Origin: Nitrosomonas sp. Is35
GTDB taxonomy: Bacteria > Pseudomonadota > Gammaproteobacteria > Burkholderiales > Nitrosomonadaceae
DNA length: 64,000 bases
Direction of reading: 5' to 3'
Assembly: GCF_033063295.1 (NCBI RefSeq)
Contig: NZ_JAWJZH010000001.1
Coordinates: forward strand, 2,232,001 to 2,296,000
Below the pieces are notes generated by a model that made no database searches, was not told where the DNA came from, and saw only the letters and a list, made by a program, of their open reading frames with translations. Below are positions 1-8,870 of this stretch, piece after piece; position 1 is the first letter of the stretch; the number at the start of each line of letters is the position of its first letter. The position numbers and the translations under genes are program-made.

Positions 1-436
1 GCACGCGCAGACGATGGAGATTGAGAGCATGCACGGCGTCGCTCTCACCCGCCAGCACGTAGGCAGGCAGCGCTGTGGTGGGGTCGACTTCCACCACCAG
101 CAGTTTCTTGCCGGTCAGGGCGTTGATGAGGCTGGATTTACCGGCGGAAAACGGGCCGCCGAAGGCAACGACGGTTTTTCCGGCCAGGCGCGGGTCGGCG
201 CAGAATTCACGAAAGCGGGCAAGTTCGCGGGCAAAACCGAGATAGATGTCGGCAAAGTCGTTCGGGCTGCCAAGCCGGGCAAGTTCAAGCAGTTCGCGGT
301 GGATGAGGTCATCGAGCCGACTGACAGTATCCAACGCCGGTTGGGGATCGTTCAGTCCCGGCGTGGCTTGCAGGGCGCGGCAAAGCAGGCCGTAGCGTTG
401 CTGCAGGATGGCGGGATCAATATTTTCAAGTGGCAT
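1..436 (-). CDS. Dynamin-like GTPase, partial (C-terminus beyond window edge)
   Basis: The frame is open from an ATG at 436 to the window edge (145 codons). Residues about 94-102 read GPFSAGKSS, a P-loop in the form typical of bacterial dynamin-like proteins, followed by a switch-like stretch with PTTALP. The first 85 residues are helical and charged. A GGAG Shine-Dalgarno lies just before the ATG, and the gene starts 13 bases after the stop of another GTPase of the same superfamily, so the two are cotranscribed. Paired large GTPases are known for bacterial dynamins, which remodel membranes as hetero-oligomers; that role here is inferred. The G3 and G4 motifs are outside the window. Confidence 0.75.
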   Translation of the reverse strand, partial: MPLENIDPAILQQRYGLLCRALQATPGLNDPQPALDTVSRLDDLIHRELLELARLGSPNDFADIYLGFARELARFREFCADPRLAGKTVVAFGGPFSAGKSSLINALTGKKLLVVEVDPTTALPAYVLAGESDAVHALNLHRLRV

Positions 437-449
437 GAGGGTCTCCATT

Positions 450-2123
450 TCAAGTGGCGGAGGTGATTTCTGCGATCATGACGAGCAGTTGATCGAGGTC
501 GGCCTGAGCGCGCTGGCGCAGAGCGGCGATTTCGGCTTCGCCTTGTTGCAGTGCGGCGACAAGTGTGGTCAGGGTTTTCTTCACTTCCGCGCGTTCGGCT
601 TCGATGTTGCGAGCAACTTCGGCTTGCGCCTTTATCACCTGTTCGCTCAAGACCGGACGAAGTTGGGCATCGATTTGCCGGGTGGCGTCGCTCAAGGCGG
701 CGTGGATGCGGCTGCGGACTTCTTCCCGCTGGCGCGCGGCCTCGATTTTTTGCCGCTGTCGATCGGCGTGATTATCAAAGAGCGCGGCAAGTAAAGGCAA
801 CCATGGGGCGAGCAGTTTACCAAGTGGATGAGGTATCTGACGTAACAATGGAGCGAGAAGTGTACCCAACTCCTTCCAGCGGAATTCACCGTCGCTGTTC
901 GCGTCACCGGACATTTTGATGTTGCCGAGATTCAGCTTGAAATCGAGCCGGCTGGGCAGAGCATCGACCAGGCGGTCGAGATAGCGTTGTATGGCAGGCT
1001 CGAATTCTTGCCGCAGGGCTTCGGATATGACCAGGCGGGCCGTGCCGAGGATGTCGTCGCTGATGTCTTGGCCGTTTAAGGCATGTGACGTCAGCGTTTC
1101 GAGACGATCGGAAAGGGCGCTTTCGACGCGCAAGCGAATGGTGCCAAGGATGGGGCCGATCTGTGCTTGCAGTGCTTCGGTTTCTTTTTGCAGGCGGGTA
1201 TCGAAGGCGCGGATATCCTGCTCGAGTTTGTCGATGCCGGCCTGGATACGGTCTGCGTCCTTGTTTTCCTGGTTGGCAAGCAAACCGAGGTGCTGCGCGG
1301 CGTGTTGTAGATTATTCCGATAAGCGCCAACGATGCGAGTTTCGAAAATTTCGCCTGCTTGGGCTTGCAAGCTGTCGAGGGCGGTTTCGAGTGTGCCGAG
1401 GTCTTTCTTGCGCGCCGAGGTCACAACCACGGCCAAAGGTTCGCGGCCCATCAGTGCGGTGACGGCATCGCGCAAATGGTCAACCACGGCTTGCACGTCT
1501 TCTGGCGGGCGATTGTCGGTCTTGGAAACAATCAAGATCACGGGCATTTTGGCAATGGCCAGTTCGAGCAAGGCGCGGCGCAAGCTGTCGCGCAAGGTAC
1601 CTTCTTCTACTCCGATCATTACGCCATAAGCGAGACTGCGTTCAACATAGCCGTCAATGACACGCTCGTGGGCGGCAATGCCGGAATCCCATCCCGGCAG
1701 GTCGACCAGCACCAGTTGTTGCCGGGAGGCCAGTGCCGGACTGGGTATTTGCGCTTCGACCCAGCCATCGGGAACCAGCGAGGAAAGGTAGTTTTCCCGC
1801 AGGCCGGCTTCTTCCAGGGGAAACCGGCGGCCATCGGGCAAGCAGCCAACAAAGTGGCGCTCGGGGCCGTAACGCAACTCGGTGGGGACGGCGGTTTCCG
1901 GCGTGACGGCAGTGGCCAGCAGACGCTCTCCCAGCAACGCATTGAGCAGGCTGGATTTGCCGCAGCTGAAGGCGCCGATCAGCGGAACGCGAATCTCGAA
2001 ATGCTCGATGAGCGGAGAGAGTTCATCGATGTTGCTTTGGTCGAGGTGGTGACGTGCATGGATGTCACGCACCTCTTGAAGTTGCCGTTGCAGCGTGGTC
2101 TGTCGTGAAACAAGTCGACTCAT
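450..2123 (-). CDS. Dynamin-like large GTPase
   Basis: This 557-aa protein has a GTPase domain near the N-terminus: G1 GAFSCGKS at residues 50-57, G3 DLPG at 141-144 and G4 SKTD at 200-203. Long charged helical segments (about 270-360 and 450-557) could form a stalk. A hydrophobic stretch near 430-450 (rich in L, P, W) could be the membrane-touching tip. This is the layout of bacterial dynamin-like proteins. The ATG at 2123 is chosen because AAGGAT lies at good spacing; a TTG 42 bases upstream in the same frame has no such site. It lies between a 211-aa unknown protein and a second GTPase gene. The substrate membrane and function are unknown. Confidence 0.8.
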   Translation of the reverse strand: MSRLVSRQTTLQRQLQEVRDIHARHHLDQSNIDELSPLIEHFEIRVPLIGAFSCGKSSLLNALLGERLLATAVTPETAVPTELRYGPERHFVGCLPDGRRFPLEEAGLRENYLSSLVPDGWVEAQIPSPALASRQQLVLVDLPGWDSGIAAHERVIDGYVERSLAYGVMIGVEEGTLRDSLRRALLELAIAKMPVILIVSKTDNRPPEDVQAVVDHLRDAVTALMGREPLAVVVTSARKKDLGTLETALDSLQAQAGEIFETRIVGAYRNNLQHAAQHLGLLANQENKDADRIQAGIDKLEQDIRAFDTRLQKETEALQAQIGPILGTIRLRVESALSDRLETLTSHALNGQDISDDILGTARLVISEALRQEFEPAIQRYLDRLVDALPSRLDFKLNLGNIKMSGDANSDGEFRWKELGTLLAPLLRQIPHPLGKLLAPWLPLLAALFDNHADRQRQKIEAARQREEVRSRIHAALSDATRQIDAQLRPVLSEQVIKAQAEVARNIEAERAEVKKTLTTLVAALQQGEAEIAALRQRAQADLDQLLVMIAEITSAT

Positions 2124-2223
2124 GGATTTATCCTTATTTTTTCGTTTTGTTATACAGTTTTCCAAATGCTGTTCAATTTATGATGCCCGCCGACCGGCGA
2201 CGCCACTTCGGTCAGCCATAATG

Positions 2224-2859
2224 TCAAGCCGCACCCGGATTGCTTTGCGATGCATCAACTTTGCCAGACAATGTGTCAAGCATGTCAACATATCCTAACC
2301 GGGCAGTCTGGATGATGGTGCGGGTTTCTTCGCGAATCGATTCGATGATCTTTTCGCGCAACCCGAGTAAATTTTTGCGCAAGCGGCTGGCATTGTTGTT
2401 TAGCTCGCGATCCCAGGCATCGGAGCATGGATCGCTGGAGAGAAGCAGCATGCCGATCAGTCCCGGTTTGGCGCGTTCGATGGCCTGACCGATCAGGTCG
2501 TCGGCATGGGTGCGCAGCTTCAAACTCTTGCGCAGGCCCGTGAGACTGATTCGTGCGCTATCGAAGTCTGTTTCGCTGGCGCCACCTTCTCGCAGTTCAT
2601 TTTCTTGCCGTTCAAACAAATCAAGCACGTGATGTTCGAAAGCTTCGTCGTAGCTCAGTGCCAGCATGCCGCAGAGAGCCATTTGCGTGTTCGTGGCCAG
2701 GTCGAACATGAAACCGTCTGCTGTTACCTCCTCAATCTCGACTTCGAATTTGTCCCATACTTCATCAGCTACTGTGTTGGCAAGATCGTGAGCATCGTCG
2801 CGCAGGTCGCGCATGCGCTGACGCTGCCGGTTAATCAGATTTTGCAATTGAGTGTTCAT
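2224..2859 (-). CDS. Uncharacterised protein in a GTPase operon
   Basis: I do not recognise this 211-aa protein. It is acidic, mostly helical, and has no signal peptide or clear membrane segment; residues about 75-95 contain a mildly hydrophobic patch (ALCGMLALSYDEAF). The start is well supported by GGAGGAAA eight bases before the ATG. It is the first gene of the run that continues into two dynamin-like GTPases, with a 100-base gap before the first. An accessory or partner of the GTPases is a reasonable inference from position only. Confidence 0.7.
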   Translation of the reverse strand: MNTQLQNLINRQRQRMRDLRDDAHDLANTVADEVWDKFEVEIEEVTADGFMFDLATNTQMALCGMLALSYDEAFEHHVLDLFERQENELREGGASETDFDSARISLTGLRKSLKLRTHADDLIGQAIERAKPGLIGMLLLSSDPCSDAWDRELNNNASRLRKNLLGLREKIIESIREETRTIIQTARLGYVDMLDTLSGKVDASQSNPGAA

Positions 2860-2881
2860 AATTTTCCTCCATATTTGATTG

Positions 2882-2899
2882 ACCGGCGGGTATGCCGGT
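2882..2899. repeat. Stem-loop just before the ribosome site of the 211-aa gene
   Basis: ACCGGC (2882-2887) and GCCGGT (2894-2899) form a six-pair GC-rich stem with a six-base loop. On the minus strand it lies in the leader, about 14 bases ahead of the GGAGGAAA site of the gene starting at 2859. It could modulate translation, but no T-run follows on either strand, so it is not a terminator. Confidence 0.35.
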
Positions 2900-3013
2900 G
2901 AAAATCATGATGCCTGAGCAAGGCGACAGAAGGTGACGCGTGAACGCACTCTCAACTTATTTTTCTGATTCCGGATTGGAGTGGTCAGGTAGGTAGCGGA
3001 TCGATCATATCCT

Positions 3014-3031
3014 TGCTCAGAAAACTGAGCA
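3014..3031. repeat. Inverted repeat downstream of bioD
   Basis: TGCTCAG (3014-3020) and CTGAGCA (3025-3031) are a perfect seven-base inverted repeat around four A residues. It lies 50 bases past the bioD stop and inside the leader of the next minus-strand operon. No T-run follows on the minus strand, so a terminator role for the biotin operon is uncertain. Confidence 0.35.
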
Positions 3032-3080
3032 CAGATTATCATTCCCAAATGTATTCAAACACCTGAATAGCAAGGAATTA

Positions 3081-3752
3081 TCACAGTATTTCCAGCTTAT
3101 TAATATCGAGCAATTTTGCGCTTGCTGGCGCATTGACTTCCACATCGAACGGCACTACCACAAGCAGCGGAGCATCCAGCCGTTGTTCCAACGTGACGAT
3201 ATTTTCCGCTACAGCCAGCATCTGCGGATCAATGCAGTTGGCCACCCACCCTGCCAAGGTCAAACCGGCTGCCTTGATCGCTTGAGCCGTCAGTAATGCG
3301 TGATTCAAACAACCCAGACGCATACCAACCACTAAGATCACTGGCAGATTCAGTGCTCGTGCTAAATCCGCGCCAGTCTGATGCTGATTAACCGGCACCA
3401 GAAATCCACCAACGCCTTCGACGACAACCCTATCCGCTTGGGCGCTGAGTGTTTGGTAAGCTTGTTGAATCACCGTCAGGTCGATTTCCCTGCCCGCTTG
3501 TTGCGCAGCAAGGTGCGGCGAAATGGGCGGGTCGAATGCGTACGGGTTGATTTGCTGACGCGTTACATTCACGTTGCTAGCAGCGAGCAGTTGCTCGACA
3601 TCGTGCCATTTTCCATTTTCGACGCCTGCGGCGATCGGTTTCATGCCGATGACTTTGTGACCTTGCGCGGCCAACGCACGCAACAACGCGCAACTGACGG
3701 TGGTTTTGCCGATGCCGGTATCGGTGCCGGTGACGAAATAGCCTTGCCCCAT
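3081..3752 (-). CDS. bioD: Dethiobiotin synthetase
   Basis: BioD closes the ureido ring of dethiobiotin from diaminopelargonate, CO2 and ATP in the cytoplasm. The 223-aa protein has the family's N-terminal P-loop TGTDTGIGKTT (about residues 8-18), the KPIAAG segment near 38-43, and VVVEGVGGFLVPV near 109-121, which carries the conserved acidic residue. Its length is normal. It is the last gene of the bioBFHCD operon, and its ATG follows the bioC stop by one base. Confidence 0.95.
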   Translation of the reverse strand: MGQGYFVTGTDTGIGKTTVSCALLRALAAQGHKVIGMKPIAAGVENGKWHDVEQLLAASNVNVTRQQINPYAFDPPISPHLAAQQAGREIDLTVIQQAYQTLSAQADRVVVEGVGGFLVPVNQHQTGADLARALNLPVILVVGMRLGCLNHALLTAQAIKAAGLTLAGWVANCIDPQMLAVAENIVTLEQRLDAPLLVVVPFDVEVNAPASAKLLDINKLEIL

Positions 3753-3753
3753 A

Positions 3754-4632
3754 TTAAGGCGGCAATCCCAATTGCCGCCGCGTTTCCGGTGTCAGGATCG
3801 AACGCGGGTCGAACGGCTTCCAGGCATGGCCGTACACCACTTCAAACGTGGCCGGTAACTTACCGTCGCGGCGCAGCGTTTCGTATTCGCCGATGACTTG
3901 CTGCCACTTATTTTTTCCCATCAATCCCTGCCGCCGTCCCTGGATGACGTTGTGCGCACCGATGGCTTTGAGGTCGCGCATCACGCTGATCACATCGTCG
4001 TACGTCAAGGTGATGTATTCCATGTCCATCACCGGCGTGGAGAAGCGGTTGTTGACCAGCAGATCGCCGATGTCGTGCATGTCGGCAAAGCGGTTGACGT
4101 GGTTATAGCCGTCGATCTTCGCAAACGCCTGGCGCAGTTCCTTCAAGGTATCCGGACCGAAGGTACTGAACATCAGCAATCCATCGGCGCGCAGAATGCG
4201 GTGCATTTCGGCAAAGGTGCGATCCAGGTCGTTGCACCATTGCAGCGCAAGGTTCGACCAGATCAGTCCGACGCTTTCGTTTTTGAACGGCAGTTGCTCG
4301 ATATCGCCGCACACGTAATCGCTGCGCTGCTGCAACGGCAGCAAACGTTGCCACCAGGCGGTGTTGGGGCGCGCGTGCGTGAGCATCGCCCAGGCAATAT
4401 CGACCGCAATCAATTGGCTGTTGGGATATCGTTTGACCAGTTGCTGGCTGCCGTAACCGGTACCGCTGCCCGCGTCGAGAACCACATCGGGCTTATATTT
4501 GATGTATTCCAAGCGCGCCAGCATGCGGTTGCTGATTTCGCGTTGCAGCACCGCCGCTTGGTCGTAACTGGCCGAGGCGCGTTCAAACGCGGCACGCAGT
4601 TGTTTCTTGTCAAGAATTTGTCCGGAATGCAT
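3754..4632 (-). CDS. bioC: Malonyl-ACP O-methyltransferase BioC
   Basis: BioC methylates malonyl-ACP with S-adenosylmethionine so that fatty acid synthesis can build the pimeloyl chain of biotin. The class I SAM-binding motif VVLDAGSGTGYGS is near residues 50-62, and the WSNLALQW segment typical of BioC follows near 126. The frame opens at 4692, but the ATG at 4632 gives the N-terminus expected of the family (ILDKKQLRAAFERAS) and 292 residues. The gene then overlaps the end of bioH by 23 bases. No clear ribosome site precedes it, so translation may be coupled to bioH. Confidence 0.9.
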   Translation of the reverse strand: MHSGQILDKKQLRAAFERASASYDQAAVLQREISNRMLARLEYIKYKPDVVLDAGSGTGYGSQQLVKRYPNSQLIAVDIAWAMLTHARPNTAWWQRLLPLQQRSDYVCGDIEQLPFKNESVGLIWSNLALQWCNDLDRTFAEMHRILRADGLLMFSTFGPDTLKELRQAFAKIDGYNHVNRFADMHDIGDLLVNNRFSTPVMDMEYITLTYDDVISVMRDLKAIGAHNVIQGRRQGLMGKNKWQQVIGEYETLRRDGKLPATFEVVYGHAWKPFDPRSILTPETRRQLGLPP

Positions 4633-5380
4633 TGAGATGAGCCACAAATTGTTCGGGGTAAGATAAAAACGGCGCGTGGCCGCAGTGCGCAAACATCACC
4701 TGCTGCGATTGCGGCAATTGCCGGTGCATCCAATCGGCCGCTGCCGGGTGGGTAATCACATCGTTTTCACCATGCACGATTAAAACCGGTTGTTTGATGG
4801 TTACGATGCGTTCGCGTAAATCGCTGTGCTGCAAAATCCGCAAGCCTTTTTCCAATGCATCGGGATCGGGCTCGCCACGCTGGAAAAAACTTTTACGCAA
4901 TTGCGATAGAATCTTGCTGGCATCGCGATCGCCGCTCATTTGCAATGTCAGAAAGCGATTGATCGTGGTGGAGTAATTGAGTTTCAAGTTTTCCAGAAAC
5001 AATTGCAGCAATTTGCGCTCCATGCCCCATTCCCAGTCGTCGCGTTTGGCAAAACACGGTGTGGTCGAGATCAGCGCCAGCTTATCGACACGCTGCGGCT
5101 CGCGCACCGCCAATTCCATCGCCACTTGCCCGCCCAGCGACCAGCCACCGAGCATACAGCGTTCCGGTAACATTCCGGCTACCATGCCGACCAAATGATC
5201 CAACGTCCCGGGCTCGCTCGCGGGACTCAAACCATGTCCGGGCAAATCGACCAGATGCACACGGAACCGTTGTGCTAATTCATCGCGAACACTGCCCCAA
5301 ATGCCGCTATGCATCGCCCAACCGTGCAGCAACACGAGATCAGGACCCTGCCCCAGGGTTTCGATATGCAATGACGTCAT
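4610..5380 (-). CDS. bioH: Pimeloyl-ACP methyl ester carboxylesterase BioH
   Basis: BioH cleaves the methyl ester of pimeloyl-ACP and ends chain elongation in biotin synthesis. The 256-aa alpha/beta hydrolase shows the oxyanion-hole LLHGWAM (about 18-24), the nucleophile elbow GWSLGG (serine near residue 80), an acidic residue in HGENDVI (about 206-212) and the late histidine in HCGHAPF (about 234). Its ATG overlaps the bioF stop by four bases (ATGA), which indicates coupled translation. Neighbouring bioC supports BioH rather than a generic esterase. Confidence 0.93.
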   Translation of the reverse strand: MTSLHIETLGQGPDLVLLHGWAMHSGIWGSVRDELAQRFRVHLVDLPGHGLSPASEPGTLDHLVGMVAGMLPERCMLGGWSLGGQVAMELAVREPQRVDKLALISTTPCFAKRDDWEWGMERKLLQLFLENLKLNYSTTINRFLTLQMSGDRDASKILSQLRKSFFQRGEPDPDALEKGLRILQHSDLRERIVTIKQPVLIVHGENDVITHPAAADWMHRQLPQSQQVMFAHCGHAPFLSYPEQFVAHLNAFRTNS

Positions 5381-6540
5381 GACGGCGCCAAATCGTGCAA
5401 AGCCCGGACAAGGCGCTGAATATCGTCCGGCTGATGTGTGGCGGATAAGGAAATGCGCAGGCGGGCCGTACCCTGTGGCACTGTCGGCGGACGAATGGCC
5501 GGAACCAGTATGCCGCGCTCACGCAATCCTTGGCTGATGCGCACGGCTTCAACGCTATCACCGATCAGCAAAGGCTGAATCGGTGTCATGGAAGGCAACA
5601 GTTTCCAAGGTGACGTCTGCAAACCCTGTTTCAATTGCGCAATATTACGCTGCAGCGCCTCGCGCCGCCATTCATCCTGTTCGATCAAACGCACACTGGT
5701 CAACAATGCGTGCGCCAGCAACGGCGGTGTGGCGGTGGTGTAAATATAGCTGCGTGCCGATTGAATCAGGGTTTCGATCACTTCCGGCTGTGCCGCGACG
5801 AATGCGCCGAATACACCGGCCGCTTTGCCGAGTGTCGCCATGTAAACGAGATTCGGCGAATGGGAATGCGCATTTTTCGACAAAAATAAGCTGCCGCGCC
5901 CCTGCTCGCCCAGTACGCCAAAACCATGCGCATCGTCCAATAACAGCCATGCATGGTAGCGTTCGCACAATGCGATCAATCGCCGGACCGGTGCGATATC
6001 CCCTTCCATACTGAACACGGCGTCGGAAATGACCAGCTTGCGCCGCGCTTGGACTGTGGCCAGACGTTGTTCCAGCGCGGCTAGATCACAATGCGGATAG
6101 CGGATGAATTGCGCGCGCGACAGTAAAGCCGCGTCGTTCAGCGAGGCATGGTTCAGTTTGTCGGCGAAAACCGCATCTTCGCGCCCGGCTAACGCCGTGA
6201 CCATGCCGATATTGGCCATATAGCCGGTGGAAAACAATAACGCTTGCGGGAATCCGGTAAATGCCGCCAGCGCGGCTTCGAGATCATGATGCGCGGCGCT
6301 ATGACCGTTGACCAAGTGTGAGGCGCCCGCGCCAACGCCGTATAGACGGGCGCCGTCACAAGCCGATGCGATCAGTTCCGGGTGGTTGGCAAGTCCCAGG
6401 TAATCGTTGCTGCTGAACGCCAGATAATCGCACCCATCAATCGTGATATGGCTTGCTTGCGAGGAATCGGCGATTTGCCGGGTGCGCCGCAGACCTTTTT
6501 GTTCACGTATGCGCAGTTGCTCAGCCAGATCTGCAAACAT
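5377..6540 (-). CDS. bioF: 8-amino-7-oxononanoate synthase
   Basis: BioF condenses pimeloyl-ACP with L-alanine to 8-amino-7-oxononanoate using pyridoxal phosphate. The 387-aa protein shows FSSNDYLGLANHP near residue 42, the DDAHGFGVLG motif near 202, and TLGKAAGVFGA near 235, which carries the Schiff-base lysine. The bioB stop abuts its ATG directly (TAGATG). The length is normal for the alpha-oxoamine synthase family. Confidence 0.95.
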   Translation of the reverse strand: MFADLAEQLRIREQKGLRRTRQIADSSQASHITIDGCDYLAFSSNDYLGLANHPELIASACDGARLYGVGAGASHLVNGHSAAHHDLEAALAAFTGFPQALLFSTGYMANIGMVTALAGREDAVFADKLNHASLNDAALLSRAQFIRYPHCDLAALEQRLATVQARRKLVISDAVFSMEGDIAPVRRLIALCERYHAWLLLDDAHGFGVLGEQGRGSLFLSKNAHSHSPNLVYMATLGKAAGVFGAFVAAQPEVIETLIQSARSYIYTTATPPLLAHALLTSVRLIEQDEWRREALQRNIAQLKQGLQTSPWKLLPSMTPIQPLLIGDSVEAVRISQGLRERGILVPAIRPPTVPQGTARLRISLSATHQPDDIQRLVRALHDLAPS

Positions 6541-7548
6541 CTACGACAGCGCGTGCAGCCCCAGCTTATCCAATAACATGCGGTCGCGATCGGTTTCGGG
6601 ATTGCCGGTCGTCAACAATTTGTCGCCGTAGAAAATGGAATTGGCACCGGCCAGGAAGCACAGCGCTTGAATCGCATCGGACATTTCTTGCCGTCCTGCG
6701 GACAACCGCACCATCGCTTTCGGCATGGTGATCCGCGCCGCGGCGATGGTGCGTACGAATTCGAGCGGATCGAGCGCTTCCGTACCGTACAGCGGCGTAC
6801 CCTTGACTTGTACCAGATGATTGATCGGCACCGATTCCGGATATGGATTCAGATTGGCCAATTGCGCGATCAATCCAGCGCGCGAACGGCGCGTCTCGCC
6901 CATGCCGACAATGCCGCCGCAACACACGTTGATACCGGCTTCACGCACTTCCTGCAAGGTATTCAAACGATCCTCATACTGCCGCGTGGTGATGATTTCT
7001 TCATAAAATTCCGGCGCGGTATCGAGGTTGTGGTTGTAATAATCCAAACCGGCTTCACCGAGTTGCTGCGCCTGCCCCGGTTTCAATAAACCCAGCGTGG
7101 CACAGGTTTCCATGCCCAGCGATTTGACTGCGCGCACCATCTCGGTCATTTTCTCGATATCGCGCTGTTTCGGGCCACGCCAGGCAGCTCCCATACAGAA
7201 GCGCGACGCGCCTTTGGCTTTTGCGGCAGACGCGGCAGAGACCACTTCGTTCAGCGACAGCAGGTCCTGATTCTCAACGCCGGTGTGATAACGCGCCGCT
7301 TGCGGGCAATAACCGCAATCTTCCGGGCAGCCGCCGGTTTTTACGGAAATCAGTGTCGATAATTGCACGCCATTGGCGTCGTGATATTGCCGGTGCACGC
7401 TTTGCGCGCGATAGATCAGATCGTTGAACGGCGCATTCAGCAATGATTCAATATCCGCTACGCTCCAGTGCGCCGAGTCTTGCGATTTTCCGGTCATCCC
7501 GCCCAGATCGTTTTGTGTTTCGTTGCTTGTCAGTGAATCCAAGTTCAT
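6541..7548 (-). CDS. bioB: Biotin synthase
   Basis: BioB is a radical SAM enzyme that inserts sulphur into dethiobiotin. The 335-aa protein has the radical-SAM cluster motif [10 protein letters not shown] near residues 74-83, then the family segments [11 protein letters not shown] and [12 protein letters not shown], and [10 protein letters not shown] further on, which carries an arginine linked to the second FeS cluster. AGGTAA precedes the ATG at 7548. It is the first gene of the operon and is divergent from comF. No bioA is in this window. Confidence 0.96.
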   Translation of the reverse strand: MNLDSLTSNETQNDLGGMTGKSQDSAHWSVADIESLLNAPFNDLIYRAQSVHRQYHDANGVQLSTLISVKTGGCPEDCGYCPQAARYHTGVENQDLLSLNEVVSAASAAKAKGASRFCMGAAWRGPKQRDIEKMTEMVRAVKSLGMETCATLGLLKPGQAQQLGEAGLDYYNHNLDTAPEFYEEIITTRQYEDRLNTLQEVREAGINVCCGGIVGMGETRRSRAGLIAQLANLNPYPESVPINHLVQVKGTPLYGTEALDPLEFVRTIAAARITMPKAMVRLSAGRQEMSDAIQALCFLAGANSIFYGDKLLTTGNPETDRDRMLLDKLGLHALS

Positions 7549-7638
7549 ATCAATTTACCTATTGTGCTGTTTAAATGCTGCAGCGATCGCGCCCATTGCC
7601 GATAGCCTTAGAAACCCAGTATTGTATTCATGCGGGTT

Positions 7639-7647
7639 ATTTTACCA
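7639..7647 (-). promoter_or_regulatory. Possible extended -10 promoter of the biotin operon
   Basis: On the minus strand the shared bioB-comF region reads TGGTAAAAT, an extended -10 form (TGn plus TAAAAT), about 90 bases before the bioB start. The -35 region is poor (TTGTTT at 15-base spacing). No BirA operator-like palindrome was recognised. This is the best promoter candidate in the gap, but only by eye. Confidence 0.35.
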
Positions 7648-7678
7648 CCGCCGATTTTTAAACAATGGATTAAATGCG

Positions 7679-8377
7679 ATGCCGATCTGGATCCGGAAAA
7701 ATTGTCTGCTATGCGGCACCGCCAGCGCTCAGGATTTCTGCGCAGCGTGTTACCGCGATTTACCGCAATTGCCCGATCACCATTGTCCTGTTTGCCTACG
7801 GCCGGTACCGGCGGGGGAAATCTGCGGCGCTTGCTTGAAAAAGCCGCCCGCATTCACGCGCACGATTGCAGCGCTGCGCTATACTTTTCCTGCCGATGCA
7901 CTGATCCATGCATTAAAATATCAAACCAATCTGGCGATCGCACCGGTTCTTGCCCATCTGTTCATTGCCCGGTTAGAGGCGGTAGAAACGATGCCTGATG
8001 TCATCGTGCCGATGCCGCTGCACCCGATCCGGCTACGCGAGCGTGGCTTTAATCAAGCGATGGAAATCGCCCGTTACATCGCCAAGCAAACCAGCATTAC
8101 CCTGCTGCCGGATGGTTGCAGCCGCATCAAACATACGCTGCCGCAAGCCGGGTTGCCGTGGAAGGAGCGGCCGAAAAATATCCGTAAGGCTTTTAGCTGT
8201 ACAATGGATTTATCCGGCAAGCATGTGGCGGTGGTTGACGATGTCATGACAACCGGCGCGACACTCAACGAACTGGCCAAAGTATTGCAACGGCAGGGTG
8301 CTACTGAAATCAGCAATTGGGTGATTGCCAGAGCCTTGCCGGAAATAAAGCAAACCGGTCCTTTGACTTCATTCTAA
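7679..8377 (+). CDS. comF: ComF-family phosphoribosyltransferase
   Basis: The protein has an N-terminal four-cysteine zinc ribbon (CLLCG, CAAC, CPVC, CGAC within the first 55 residues) followed by a type I phosphoribosyltransferase domain with the PRPP loop VAVVDDVMTTGAT (about residues 180-192). ComF proteins are linked to natural DNA uptake, and the nearby pilM-Q genes make the same machinery plausible here. The frame is open from 7424, but the ATG at 7679 gives the normal N-terminus and 232 residues; the upstream part would run through the bioB leader. The enzymatic substrate is unknown. Confidence 0.85.
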   Translation: MPIWIRKNCLLCGTASAQDFCAACYRDLPQLPDHHCPVCLRPVPAGEICGACLKKPPAFTRTIAALRYTFPADALIHALKYQTNLAIAPVLAHLFIARLEAVETMPDVIVPMPLHPIRLRERGFNQAMEIARYIAKQTSITLLPDGCSRIKHTLPQAGLPWKERPKNIRKAFSCTMDLSGKHVAVVDDVMTTGATLNELAKVLQRQGATEISNWVIARALPEIKQTGPLTSF

Positions 8378-8398
8378 TCAACACACTTTGATAGCCGT

Positions 8399-8863
8399 AT
8401 GTTTCATATCGTTTTGCATCAACCTGAAATTCCACCCAATACGGGTAATATCATCCGCCTGTGCGCCAATACCGGCACACAACTGCATTTGGTCAAGCCA
8501 CTCGGTTTCCCGCTGCAGGATAAGCAATTGATTCGCGCCGGTCTGGACTACCATGAATTTGCTTCGATCAAAGTCCATGAAGACTGGACCGAGTGCAATC
8601 AGCATCTGCAAGGACAGCGCCTGTTTGCGATCACTACGAAGGGAAAACAGCGCTACGACACAATAGCGTATACCGCCGGGGATGTTTTTCTGTTTGGTTC
8701 GGAAAGCTGCGGCTTGCCGGCTCACATCATGGAAACTTTTCCGGAGCAACAACGCATCCGGGTGCCGATGGTGGCAACCAGCCGCAGTCTGAATCTATCC
8801 AACGCCGTCGCCATTGTGGTTTATGAAGCATGGCGGCAAATTGGATTTCCGTCGGGACAATAA
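8399..8863 (+). CDS. trmL: tRNA (cytidine(34)-2'-O)-methyltransferase
   Basis: TrmL methylates the wobble ribose of leucine tRNAs using S-adenosylmethionine. The 154-aa protein has the SPOUT trefoil-knot signatures: [15 protein letters not shown] near residues 9-23, [11 protein letters not shown] near 97-107, and [13 protein letters not shown] near 129-141. It is a single short SPOUT domain, as expected of the YibK/TrmL group. It starts 21 bases after comF and converges with pilQ, leaving seven bases between them. Confidence 0.93.
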   Translation: MFHIVLHQPEIPPNTGNIIRLCANTGTQLHLVKPLGFPLQDKQLIRAGLDYHEFASIKVHEDWTECNQHLQGQRLFAITTKGKQRYDTIAYTAGDVFLFGSESCGLPAHIMETFPEQQRIRVPMVATSRSLNLSNAVAIVVYEAWRQIGFPSGQ

Positions 8864-8870
8864 CCGGCAA

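Noticed and set aside
1359..2108. 249-codon open frame on the plus strand
   Set aside because: It is antisense to the dynamin-like GTPase, has no family resemblance, and arises from GC-biased codon positions of the real gene.
3898..4635. 245-codon open frame on the plus strand
   Set aside because: Antisense to bioC, which has clear SAM-binding motifs; no ribosome site or recognisable product.
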